The notes beneath the pieces are model-generated. The model saw nothing but the letters and a program-made list of their open reading frames with translations. It had not been told where the DNA came from and made no database searches. Below are positions 1-11,208 of a DNA stretch of 64,000 nucleotides, in pieces. Both the position numbers and the translations under genes were made by a program. This DNA comes from Paramecium tetraurelia (Eukaryota > Ciliophora > Oligohymenophorea > Peniculida > Parameciidae): the NCBI RefSeq assembly GCF_000165425.1, contig NW_001798965.1:238231-302230 (forward strand), given 5' to 3'. Every line of letters starts with the position of its first letter. Within the stretch, counting starts at the first letter, position 1.

Positions 1-214
1 AAGAATGCTGATTGAATATCAAGTTTGAAAAAGAGACTATTAGGTACAAAAATAATGTAAAATCCTCTTGAAAGGACTCAGGACTAAATTCACATTTTAA
101 AAGGTTATAATTAATCTTCCTAAGATCTTCATCTTTCATTTATCTTCTGAAAAATTTAATATAAAATAAATAGTTTGCCTTTTATAATAGAGTATTTAAT
201 TGTTTAATCTTTCA

Positions 215-971
215 TCAATACTGTGCAGAACTTTACAGCTTGCTTACAGTCTACAGGACGGAGTAGTTACTATTATCTTTTTTTATTTTTTCTATTCCTC
301 TGAACCATCGAACTTATTGGAATCGTTTATTTTGGCAGCCTTTTACTTTTAAATAAATTTGAACATATTGTGGTTCCTATCCCAAAGAAGATATTCTTTG
401 TATATTTTTTCTCCTCGCTTTTAATGCACAGTTTTCGTCTATATCTTTTAATAGTTAAGCCTCTACTTTAATCACTTTTAACCAAATTAGCATTTGCATT
501 CTAACTTTGCAAATATGATAATCTCAATTCATTACACATCTAGTTATTCACAGTAGTTGCTGATTATTATTGAGCTAGGTTTTTAAATGTCCTTGTAATT
601 AAGGGGCTATGAATGATGAACTTTATCAAATTCATCTATGCAACTCAGAATCAAATAATTTTATTGTTTGCCATTAAGAGTTGTTTTTTATCTGTTTAGG
701 TCTTGAAATGTAAGAATATCAATATCAACAGTTTCAGTTTAATTTCTTTTTGCAGATGATAAAATCTCTAGAAAGATAGGATATAATTTTAATTCTCAGT
801 TTAGAAGTTATAACTCAAGATAGAATGTTTAAAGTTTGCAATCCAAGAATCTCCTGATTATTTGATTCAACATTAATAGTTCACATTTCATTATTTGCAT
901 TAAAATTTTTGATGTAAGTGATTTATCAAGGAAGTTTCTTTCAACATTTTTTTTTCAAGGAGATCTTCCAT
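215..971 (-). pseudogene. Broken hypothetical protein gene
   Basis: Read with TAA/TAG as Gln, the minus strand gives a long, protein-like frame starting MEDLLEKK at 971 and ending with TGA at 215-217. Three things break it: a 9-T run at 947-955 where the frame shifts, an in-frame TGA at 796-798, and a second shift near 524-530. The C-terminal part contains EPQYVQIYLKVKGC and NKRFQQVRWFRGIEK, which has real-protein composition but which I cannot assign to a family. No Paramecium-type intron repairs the breaks. It could be a pseudogene or an intact gene damaged by homopolymer errors. Confidence 0.5.
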
Positions 972-1158
972 TTTTTAATTTTTTTTAATTAGTAATTATC
1001 TGATTCTAAATTCATTAAGAAAATAGTTTCTTAATCTAATATCTACTAGATTTACGACCTTTGTAATTAATTAGTCTATTATATTGTTGCTTGTAAGTAT
1101 ATTAATAATAAAATTATATTTTAGATGATTAATTTAAAATAATTATTATACGGAGTAA

Positions 1159-2189
1159 ATGTTTGATAATTAATTTAGCAAAGGATTTTATTCTGTGAAT
1201 TCTACAATTCAAGAAGGATATGCGTATGCAATCTCTTCAAAATGGTACTGGTTTATATTAATTTTCAGGTTCAGAAATTTTAAGACTCTCTTAATGAATC
1301 CAAACGGAGTTGATATTTCAAAAATAGGATCAATTCAAAATCACAATATCTATGACACTATTTATGAAATTGATCCAAAATTAGATGGCTTCTTGATACC
1401 TGAATAATATAAAATTAATTTTCATAGAGTTTTTAAGTTGATACCAGGGCTTATTTATTGTCAAGATTACGAAATTGTTTCAATAGATGTTTGGAAATTT
1501 CTCAAAATGTATTATAATGCAGGTAAACAGTATGATGAAAAATGAATTTAGATTATGAAGTAATCGTGTTTGTTACTAAAGTTCTACCTGGTTTAAAAAA
1601 TTACTCCTTTTGTGACAATTTAGAAGAGGGATTATGCGTTTGCAATGAGATATTCTACTTGGTTTTGGTGATTGTAGAATTAGATGATAAGAGTAAGCTG
1701 CTGGCCATCAAAATGCCAGCATGTCCTTGGATGGATTTGAATAAATTTCGAACTTTTCTGTTCTCCAACACTGAATATGAATTGGACTGGTAAAAATTTA
1801 TTAACCATGGTCATCTCTACTATGACGGGAAAAAAGTGCCATTTAAAGGCAATAAGCTCTTAAAAGACATGGGAATAACAAAAGAGACCTAAATAATCCT
1901 ATCATGCCCAAATTTAACTTTTGAGGACATCGAAGAAGAGATTGAAACTGATGGAGAAGAACAATAAGTTCAATAAGGTAAAATAGTTAAATAAGCTAGT
2001 AGATTTACATACCAAGTAGGAATTCTTAGAGATTTTAGAACAAAATATGAAGCATCAATCAAATGAATTGATTCTGAAATCCCAATAAGAAATTTAGTAA
2101 TCTTTAGAGTAAAATGATTTCTTTTAAGTTTGAATTTAATTAATAAATAATTAAACAAATATGAATTACTATTGCAAAAATTGGAGTGA
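1159..2189 (+). CDS. DUSP and ubiquitin-like domain protein
   Basis: The start is ATG 1159 (MFDNQFSK). Residues ~20-110 look like a DUSP domain, as found in ubiquitin-specific proteases, with AISSKWYWFRNF near the start and LIPGLIYCQDYEIVSIDVW near the end. A second module around GHLYYDGKKV and LLKDMGITKETQIILS resembles a ubiquitin-like fold. The tail is coiled-coil-like. No Cys/His protease boxes follow, so this is an adaptor-like protein, not an active USP. Introns that restore the frame are 1251-1268 (18 nt), 1523-1551 (29 nt), 1978-1999 (22 nt) and probably 2109-2128 (20 nt, ending AAG). The 3' end is uncertain because other open frames continue toward the tRNA. Confidence 0.65.
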
Positions 2190-2537
2190 TAAAGAATATG
2201 ATTTTTAAACAAATGCTATTCAATTTTTTCATCAAAATTAAAAGAAGAGTCTTAACAGATTTTAAATGAAAACGTAATGCTCTCTTAAATTATTTTTATT
2301 TCAAAATTAGATTTATAATATGGTTATAGTATTTCTAACATATCAATTCTACTTAAATCTGCATTATGTGAGTAATAATCAAAATTCATTAACTGTTGAT
2401 TTTATTAGAAAATTTGCAAAATTTTTGACTTTATTAGAATTTGAATTAGTTTCTTAGTCAATTTAATAGGCTCTTGAATTATTAAGTTCTTTTGTGTTTG
2501 TTATGTTAATTATTAAATAATTAATTAAAAAATTAAT

Positions 2538-2545
2538 AAAAAAAA
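2538..2545 (-). terminator. Pol III T-run terminator
   Basis: Eight A on the + strand give T8 on the transcribed minus-strand sense, starting five bases after the tRNA-Lys discriminator. This is the expected RNA polymerase III stop signal. Confidence 0.75.
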
Positions 2546-2549
2546 GAAC

Positions 2550-2623
2550 CGCCCTCCAAGGGGGTCGAACCCTTGACATTTGGCTTAAAAGGCCAACGCT
2601 CTGACCAACTGAGCTAGGAGGGC
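2550..2623 (-). tRNA. tRNA-Lys (UUU)
   Basis: The minus strand folds as a full cloverleaf. The acceptor stem pairs GCCCTCC with GGAGGGC, the D arm carries TAGCTCAGTTGG (A box), the anticodon stem pairs TTGGC with GCCAA around loop CTTTTAA (anticodon TTT, Lys AAA), and the T arm carries GGTTCGACCCC (B box). There is no intron and CCA is not encoded. The discriminator is G at 2550. Confidence 0.97.
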
Positions 2624-2666
2624 TAGCTTGATAGTTATTATGCATGAATTTAATAAATAGTCTGAT

Positions 2667-2870
2667 ATGGATCATTTGAAATTTGGTTCATGTTTAATTG
2701 ATACTTCTGTTGATGTGGGAGAATGGATATTTAGTTTTGGTAGATTGGTACGGAATCTTGAGAAGGGTTGGCAAACTTAGAGAATTTGTATTAGTGGAAG
2801 GGGTCTTGCGATTTGTTTGGCACTGCAGATCTACTAATTAGGAGAATGCTCGGAACAGTAAAATAAGTGA
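2667..2870 (+). CDS. Small Alba-like protein
   Basis: This 67-codon frame uses the ciliate code (MDHLKFGSCL start, TGA 2868-2870). The stretch ICISGRGLAICLALQIYQL, preceded by an amphipathic helix FSFGRLVRNLEKG, resembles the core of Alba-domain proteins (strand, GxGxAI, helix), which bind RNA or DNA and occur in RNase P/MRP. The protein is shorter than typical Alba proteins (~90 residues or more) and lacks the N-terminal strand, so an unseen exon is possible. It lies just upstream of tRNA-Lys on the opposite strand. The assignment rests on a short motif only. Confidence 0.4.
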
Positions 2871-2912
2871 AATATATAAATAATTTCCATAAAGCCATTT
2901 ATTTATATAATG

Positions 2913-4206
2913 TCATTTGTTTATTGAATTGATTTAAAAAATTTTAATGTTTAGTGCTTCGGATATTTATCTTGCCACATTATATAGAAAATGAATATGA
3001 ATTAAAAAACTAGCAGTGGCAGCAAATTAAATTAAAAATCCTTCGTTGATAATAGATTGCCCAAGTATTTATCCGGAAATTGTATTCAGGAAAATGACAA
3101 CATAGATGTAAATTGAATTTTAATATTCTGGTAACTTTTGATTACTGACATGATTAAGCGCAACAACACCAACTGCTTTTGACATAGTGAATCCAACAGT
3201 ATACATATAAGCTCTGACATGATTTTAAATCACATTACTTTGAGAAAATATGATGCTGTAGAGAATGACAATGTTAAAAATGAAAAAATATCTTAGTTAC
3301 TTTAATAAGGAAGTGATGGAAGTAAACTTTTTGATTTTGAGGAACCTAATAGTTTAAAGCGTATATTTTACACAGCTGGCATAGTTATAATAACCGAAAT
3401 AATGAAAATAAGCATAACAAATTAGTTGATCTGATAATTGAAGAACCATGGCAATTTTTATACCCACATGTCGCATCCTAATTAAGTGTTAATCAATACC
3501 ATAATAGGCAGTTGCTGCAAAGATTACGGCCACACTTACGGTACCTTCTGCGGCCGCGTTGATAATTGGCAAATTCATCTCGTGTGTGTAATATTCTTCA
3601 TGAGCGATGATATAAAATGGTACAGAGGGGATAATGTAGAGGATGACGGAGAAAATGGTATTGCCAAATTGCATTGCAGTAGTCATGCTAGTGCCTATTG
3701 GAAGAACATAAAAGCAAGATGAATACCCTATAGCAAGATGATCATGGAATCGAAATTGTGATCCAAAATCATTCCCAGAGGTGAGGAATTTTCTTATAAA
3801 CATTTATTTTATTTTTACTTGTTCTCCTAGCTTGCTTTCCGTCCAAATTGTCGAAATTCTTCTTAGTATACATATATTACCATATAGAGCATGTGCAAGA
3901 GGGCTGTAAGCCAGAGCAACCAATTTGGTATCAATCCCGCAAAGTTGTCACCCATCACAAAAAAGTAGAGTATATGTGGTAAGATTATACATGCCAGTCC
4001 CATCAATGTTAATACATTAGGTCTAATAATAAGGGTTGGATCAAATTCGAATACGCAACATTCATGGGTACAAATCTTAGCCATAATTCAGCGAAAGGAG
4101 AGAGGATGTAATTGTATAAGAGGGACTGATCTGTACCCTTATAACGATAACTCTTCAAGTAATGTAAATGTGTGGATGCAATAAAATCGTAGTTGAGGTA
4201 TTTCAT
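2913..4206 (-). CDS. Choline/ethanolamine phosphotransferase
   Basis: This integral ER/Golgi enzyme transfers phosphocholine or phosphoethanolamine from the CDP-alcohol to diacylglycerol, the last step of the Kennedy pathway. The start at 4206 gives MKYLNYDF followed by YRYKGTDQSLLYNYILSPF, as in CEPT/EPT proteins. The CDP-alcohol phosphatidyltransferase signature is complete: DGKQAR, then SPLG...D...D (LDHNFDS). FYIIAHEEYYTHEM matches the eukaryotic family. At least four introns of 19-32 nt are required: GTATTC..TTATTAG before APNVLTLMG, a 19-nt intron before KNFDNLDGK, a 26-nt intron ending AAG inside RRT/NSSPLG, and a 32-nt one before GTSMTTAMQ. The C-terminal half is a run of hydrophobic segments to TGA 2913-2915. 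One further 26-nt intron near 3370 is possible. Choline versus ethanolamine preference cannot be read from sequence. Confidence 0.88.
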
Positions 4207-4426
4207 AAATTAAAATTATTTTATCTTTTTGCATACTTTTCCATAATCTTTTGGATTTTTCAATTTCTCACATGTAGACCTTCACTTTTTGTTTGAATAA
4301 TTATTCTAAATAGATTAAAATGCATAGTGATAATCAAAATATTTAATACAATCGAAAGAATTTGATTGTTTTATTAATTTTTTAATATATCATTGTATAA
4401 TTTAATTAATATTCAATAATATTTTA

Positions 4427-6034
4427 ATGTCAAGCACTTACTTGGAATAGGTGAGAGCGGCCTTTTCTCAGATCGAAGTCATTGAAAAGACCATTGTATT
4501 TTGTATGCAGAGCAAACAAGTGATTCCAAATTAGTCCGTGCTGCTGGATCATAGAATCCACAATTTGATTTAAATGGCGCAGAAGACAGCAGCCGATGCG
4601 TTGATATTAATTGATGGTGCCGATGGTTGGAAGAAGGAAGAGATGAATTATCTCTAAGGAGTTGGAGGCTCTGGTGATGTCTGGGAAAACTTCTACGAAA
4701 GATTTAAGGAAATCAAGGATTATCACAAGAGAGTCACCAATGTTTAAACTATGCAAAATAAAGTATGTTATCTTAATATAAAATTGTGCAGGTCGAATTT
4801 TACTATGAATAAGCATTTGCACCGCCATTCAAAGAACCCTATTTCTCCGGAGAAGAACATCATGGTAGATTTCTTGATATGCATGCTAGCTATAAGGAAT
4901 TCTTGAATCTCAAAAAGTTAAAGGAAAGTAACAAAATCAAAATTGGGGATTATTTGTGGTATTTGCAAAACTTTTAAAATTTTCATGATATCCCACTCTA
5001 TATCAAAGAAAAGGAAGGAAGTAAATACAAGAGATATCTCATCAATATGTTGGATTATTTTGCGTAGTTTTTAATTAAAGAGTAGATCATTAATTTATTT
5101 TAGGTAAATCCTTTATAAGATGTTAGCAAGATTGAATAAAAAATAGATATTGAATTTTAAACCTAATGGGAAAATGGTTAAGTTAAGGGTTGGGAACATC
5201 GAAAAGAAGAGACTGAAGAAATCAGAGGACATCCTCATTAATTGTGAAGCATGTCAAAAGAAATTCTAAAATGAAAATACCTTCGTAAATCATTTTGATG
5301 GCAAAAAAACACAAAGCATTGGCTAAACTAAAAGAAAAACAAATAGAACAAGTCATTTAAGCTAGCAATCAATAAGAATTACCCAAGGAAGACAATGAAG
5401 GACAAAGGAAAAAGAAGATGGCTTATTTAGAAGTGGCCATCTTATAATATAAGGATACCCTATAATAACAATTGAATGACACAATGAATTTAGTGAGAAA
5501 GAAATAAAGTAGAAGATATGAAGAAAATGAAGATGATGAGGCTGTTCCAGTCTAAGATTAATAATTAGGTTCATATAATAATTATATAATATAGATCAAC
5601 CTGAAGAAGCCAGTAGTGAAGATGAAAGTCCAATCTATAATCCAAAGAATTTACCATTGGGATGGGATGGAAGACCTATTCCATATTGGCTATACAAATT
5701 ACATGGTTTGGGTGTTGAATATAAATGCGAAATATGTGGAAATACATCCTATTGGGGAAGGAAGGCTTTTGAGGATCATTTTCAAGGTTGGAGACATTCT
5801 TATGGCATGAGGTATATGATTTTGTAATTTTTTAGATGTCTGAGAATACCAAATACTTTGCATTTTAAGGAAATCACTAAAATTTAAGATGCTATCAGTT
5901 TGTACAAAAAAATCCAATACGATCAGGAAAGAAGCAAGTTCAGACCAGAATATGAGGAGGAATATGAGGATACAGATGGAAATCTGTTAAATAAGAAAAC
6001 TTATTATGATTTAAAAAAGTAGGGATTGTTATGA
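4427..6034 (+). CDS. SF3A3: Splicing factor 3A subunit 3 (SF3a60/Prp9)
   Basis: SF3A3 is a U2 snRNP component that helps recruit U2 to the branch site. The N-terminus ([20 protein letters not shown]) has the family form. The middle contains [14 protein letters not shown] and [21 protein letters not shown] matrin-type C2H2 finger ([17 protein letters not shown]) follows, and the C-terminus has [20 protein letters not shown] and the second finger [19 protein letters not shown], the most conserved block. Introns are a 29-nt GTATG..TGCAG near 4762, a 26-nt one near 5573 and a 24-nt one near 5812. The frame breaks twice: near 5197-5200 (GGG) and at the A7 run 5303-5309. Removing one base at each restores it. 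An alternative 25-nt intron for the first site would delete the conserved GW. Confidence 0.93.
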
Positions 6035-6085
6035 AAATATAAGCCGTGATATAAGTTAAAATATAAAAAAATATTTCTGGTTTTA

Positions 6086-7081
6086 ATGAATCAGTGGAAA
6101 TTCGTTCGTAATGCTGTTGGATTGTTTGGTTCTGCAGTTCATGAAGGATAAACAAAAACAGGAACAGAATTGGCACCAAGAGCACTCAGAGAGGGTGGTC
6201 TCATATCAGCCTTGTATAATTTGGGTTGGGAAATTAATGATATGGGAGATATCTAAGGTAAGAATTACAGACTCCACAACGTCAAAAGTCAATAGTTTCG
6301 TAACAGTCAACAAATAGGTGTTATCAATGGAGAAATCAATAAGAAATCCTTTGATATTGCTAAACAAAATAAATTCATGCTGAATATTGGAGGAGATCAT
6401 AGTGTAGCCAGTGGGTCCATTCATGGTTTGTTACAACATTATGGAGATGATTTAAGAGTTGTTTGGGTAGATGCTCACGCTGATTGCAATTATGAGATTG
6501 GACCAAATAGAAATTATCATGGAATGCCATTGGCTCATCTATATGGTTCCATAGTAGAACCAATCAAAAGGTTTTGAGTGGTTAAAGCACAGATTGGATC
6601 CAAAGAATCTCATTTACGTTGCCATTAGAGATATAGATCCTATGGAAAGAGAATTTATTAGAGACTAGAAGATAGTATATTATGGTATGGATGAAATCAT
6701 AGAATTGGGTATTGGGTAAGTGATGAATAGAATTCTTAAATAATTTGAAGGAAAACCTATTCATGTGAGTTTCGATGTTGATTCAATTGACCCTGAATTT
6801 GCACATGGAACTGGTACTCTTGTGGATGGAGGAATTACTTATAGAGAAGCTCACTATTTACTTAGGAAATTAGCATCATCAAAATAATTAGTAGGAATGG
6901 ACTTGGTTGAAGTAAATCCTTAATTGGAAACAACCCCTGAATTTAGAGAAGAGTTTTTTGGTGACTTTTAATAAGTATTATAAAATATTGAAAATAGATT
7001 GGTCGCATTCAAGGAACATAAACAGTGGCTTTAGGAATTGAATTAATAGCTTCTGCATTAGGTAGAACACTTGTCTTGTGA
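6086..7081 (+). CDS. Arginase
   Basis: Arginase hydrolyses arginine to ornithine and urea with a binuclear Mn centre. The start (MNQWKFVRNAVGLFGSAVHEG) is followed by all the metal-binding motifs: IGGDHSVASGSI, VWVDAHADCN (DxHxD) and HVSFDVDSIDPEF (DxD), plus NYHGMPLAHL and GGITYREAH. The C-terminal ALGIELIASALGRTL helix is reached only after removing a 23-nt intron at 6975-6997 (GTATTA..AATAG). A second problem lies at 6572-6575: four T put a TGA in frame. Either one T is extra (giving RFEWLKHRL) or a 25-nt intron ending AAG is removed. The size of ~320 residues is normal. Substrate choice between arginine and agmatine is judged from the overall family pattern only. Confidence 0.92.
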
Positions 7082-7656
7082 ATATTGTATATATATCTAA
7101 AAATAAATTGAAATTTAAATTTTATTTATGATATTTGAATTTGCATAAATATTCCAAAAAACAATATTGTCTATTTCATTAAATGTTATTTCATTAATTC
7201 TTGATTTAAACGTTGAAAATATGAATTAAAGAATAAATTATTTCATTATATGAATAAATGCATGATAATATATAGTTGAGAATTAACAGATTTATTATTT
7301 AGAAATGTGAACTTATTACTCAAATATTATGAGCATTCTAACCTACTTAAAATCAAATATTCCATTAGAACTATAAAATAATAAACTATATTAAAAATCA
7401 AAAAAGAATTCATTTAAAAATAATCTTAACATCTCTCTACCTTGTTTTGATGTAGTATTTTCAATTATATGAAAGATTAATAAATAAAAGTTTTAAATTT
7501 AGGTTTATTTTTATGAATATAATTTCTATATTATCATAAATATAAATATAGTTTATGCAACTTATTCTAAACCGACCAATCATAAGAGAGAATCACTTAT
7601 TTTAATAATGTTGATAAACCTTATAATAAATTCAAAAATAAATTAAGGAATAATAA
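7082..7656. other. Intergenic, AT-rich
   Basis: There is no convincing frame here. It lies between the arginase stop and the histone H3 start, so it presumably holds the H3 promoter. Weak ORFs are low-complexity. Confidence 0.6.
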
Positions 7657-8079
<423 letters not shown>

Positions 8080-8279
8080 TTAAATCATAATAAATTCAAT
8101 TAATATTGATATTCTCTTAATTTTTTAAGATATGTTTAATGTAATAACTCAAAATAATTTAAAAGGTTTTATTTCTAAAATTATACTGTATTTTGCATTT
8201 TCAGATGAGCATAATAATACTTTGAAAATAAAAGAATTTCAAATTCAAATTTTATATTATAATTAACAAATATTAATTT

Positions 8280-9405
8280 TCATTTAATTTTAGAATAAAT
8301 TTATTTCTTTTTGACAACTTTTTATGTTTAACTTTAGGGCTTAGTTGCTTTTTTAGTAACAGAAGATTATGCTCTAGATGATTTTCTGTTTGATTTAGGT
8401 GTATCAAGTATTTTTGAGTGATTCATTGTTTAGAGATTCTCTTTTGAAGAAATATTTAATTTAGAGGGTTTCAATATTGATTTTTAATTTGGTGGAAGTT
8501 ACTCAAAGCTTTAACTAACTGATGTAGGCATTGGAGGTTTGCAATCAGATCTCTGTAATGAAGATCGATTTAGCTTTTCAACTGACTTACGATCTGTGTC
8601 ACAATTCTTAGTTTCTTTCCTTTCAGATCTCTCTGATCTTAATGTTTTTTGTTGCGATTACTATTTTCCATTCAATAAGTTCATATATTTATCTTCGATT
8701 TTACTTTTCTCTACCTATAATTTTGCATTCCTCTCCTCTAATTAATAAATTTGCTCACTCAATACTCTGGTTCTCTCTTCAACAAGATGATGAATATCTT
8801 ATTATGAGCTTTATTATCTACTCTCTAGTAACTAAATGTTCTTGTCTATCAATTGTTATTTTTCCTATTGAATTAAAATTAATAAATACTTATTCTAATT
8901 GGAGTACAAGATTATACAATTTCATATTTTTTTCTTTATATACTTTTTTTAATTCTTCCAATTCTTCATTGAACGAATTTATTTTATTTTTTAACTAATT
9001 ATTTTCAACATCGTAGTATTCCTTTTATGACTTTAATTGCTTTGCATGCGCCTATTTGATCAGCTCTAGCTCATCTGAATTTGTTTGATGCTCTTGTTCA
9101 TATTTCTCATATTTCTCTAATTTTTCTTTCAATTCTTAATTCTCTATTCTCAATTTAACAATTCTGTCAGCTTCACTTGGTTATACAAGAATTGGAGGTT
9201 TGCTATCTACTATGAATTGCAATTCCTTAGATCCGCTTTCATCATGAACTGGAGATTTTTTGATTTTTTCTAATGAGGTGTAAGAATCCCTTTTAGTTTT
9301 AAAGTGTTTTTCTTCGCTCTAGCATTCTTATGTGATTTTTTTTCTGAATTATTCAAATTATTCCCAATGATTGGAATTATTATCAATTGACTAGTCTGAA
9401 CTCAT
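8280..9405 (-). CDS. Coiled-coil protein, uncharacterised
   Basis: The frame starts at 9405 (MSSDQSIDNNSNHWEQFEQF) and runs to TGA 8280-8282 once a 25-nt intron (8865-8889, GTATTT..CAATAG) is removed, giving ~365 residues. Residues ~90-250 are rich in Glu, Lys, Leu and Gln with heptad-like spacing (LRIENQELKEKLEKYEKYE; LVEERTRVLSEQIYQLEER), so a long coiled coil is likely. The C-terminal third is Ser/Lys-rich and basic, ending KKKQIYSKIK. There are no enzymatic motifs. A cytoskeletal or scaffolding role is only a guess. It is convergent with the H3 gene, about 200 bp away. Confidence 0.8.
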
Positions 9406-11208
9406 AGCAGTTAATAAAATTTCAAATATATATTAATTAAAATTATCATCTTTTTTAAAATATATTCAACATATGCATTAAAGAGTAACATCAATTAAAG
9501 AATCCAAAAGCAAGGGTTTTTATTACACACCCAATTTTGATTTATCATATTTGTATTAAAAATAATAAAACTTTGTATTATAGTAATATATTCTTAATTC
9601 TGAATTATTTGATAAACTTATTTTTTATTGATTCATCCTATTGATATTAACATAAAGAAAGATAATCAATTATTTCGTAAACTTTTACAAGGTACTGTTT
9701 ATGATAACTAATATTTAGTAAATATTCAAAAATACATATATGAGCAAAGTCATATTTAAAGGAGTCAAGGTTGGTTTTAAGAGTCTTTGTACTTTAATTG
9801 TTAATAGAAATTTTAATTGATTGAGCATATTCTATGGCTATATTATAATTTAATTTAATTCCTATACACTTTTTTGAGATATTGTTAATTTTTATGAATC
9901 AAGTCAAAATGTTATGGTGGTTTTTAATTAGTTGGCTATCTATTTGATATGATTATACAAGTTTTGTTCTTATTCATTATTTAGAATGAGTCATTAGTCT
10001 AATTGATAAAGTACCCTCCAATAGTAGTTTTTCAGAGGATGCTTAAAGATAGTAATTATATATTAAATCAAAAGGATGAATGATTGGCTTAAAAATTTTA
10101 GATTACATGTAAATATTTTCATAGTAATTAGATGCCAACTTATAATTCAAATTATTCAAAAATATTAAAACATATTAGTAGACTTGTGCGTAGTTTATTA
10201 TGGAAAAGTAATACGAAATACAGGGATTCAATATGAATTTGATAATGAGGATGAATTTAAAACACATAATACAGAATTTTTCCTATATTATATAAAAAGA
10301 TATTAGAAAATCAAAAATTTTTTTTTAAATTAAGGAATTATCATCCTTATTGCTCTATTATTTATAAGGTTTGAAAATAAAAATCAATATCAATACTGAA
10401 ATTTGGATTGAATTCTGTAAGAATATATAAATAAAAACTAAATGATATTGCCTTCTATCAACGAAAAACGGACATATTTCTTAAATCTTTGATTGCAAAT
10501 AGAACATTAATTGTTATTGGATTTGATTCATAATTAATCAATCAAAACTCAAATTCTAAATGTTACAAATTTATTCGTACTTTTCAGACAATTTTACAAT
10601 ATTTAATAATTATTCCCCTATATGCAATAATAGTTTAATCTGTTAAGTGAGTGTAAATAATAATAAGTATTCTAGTATTATAGTTATAAGAATTTGCTGC
10701 AAATGAGAAAGTATGACCTAAATAAACAAATCTTAAATGTTTGAGTAATTTAATAATTCTTTATTTCAGCTATAATTTAAAAATTCAACAGAATCAATAG
10801 CCAAAAATTCCCCTAGCAATAGGGTTGAATATCTAATCTCAAAATTCGATTCTTTTTCCTCTCCATTTATCAAGTTTCCATTTTATTGCTGTTCTTTGCA
10901 GAAATGTCTAATTTATTGATACAAGATTTTCTTCTAAAATCTTGTCTTTAATGGACTAATTCAACATGGAAACAGCTAAAAAAAGGTATAGATGAAAGTG
11001 CGATATCATATATGAAAAGATGGATACCTAAGCTTGGAAATATAAAGATAATTAAAATTCAATTAATCCAAGATTAGATAATTTTGGGAATACTATTGAA
11101 GGTGTAAAGGGTGGGTTGATGTAAATTAGATAGTGATACGATTATGATTTGATCATATTAGGATGTTTTTTAATATTAGTAAAAATAAAAAGTATATTAA
11201 AATAATTT
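9406..11208. other. Gene-poor stretch with a reading-frame remnant
   Basis: I find no complete gene in these 1.8 kb. At about 10,150-10,402 the + strand has an open, protein-like piece (VVYYGKVIRNTGIQYEFDN, ending in a hydrophobic NQGIIILIALLFIRF before TGA), possibly the tail of a decayed membrane protein. The rest is AT-rich with frequent TGA. The final few hundred bases should contain the promoter of the guanylyl cyclase gene. Confidence 0.4.

Noticed and set aside
2463-2675. A minus-strand 70-codon ORF across the tRNA-Lys gene
   Set aside because: It is only a translation of the tRNA sequence; the cloverleaf, A/B boxes and T-run terminator explain it.
3486-3722. + strand ORF opposite the phosphotransferase
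   Set aside because: It is a shadow of the conserved FYIIAHEEYY region on the minus strand.
6552-6576. 25-nt intron in arginase (GTTCCA..AAAAG) instead of an extra T
   Set aside because: Not excluded: it keeps the frame, but it removes residues that match the usual spacing before the FEWL segment, so the extra-T reading is preferred.
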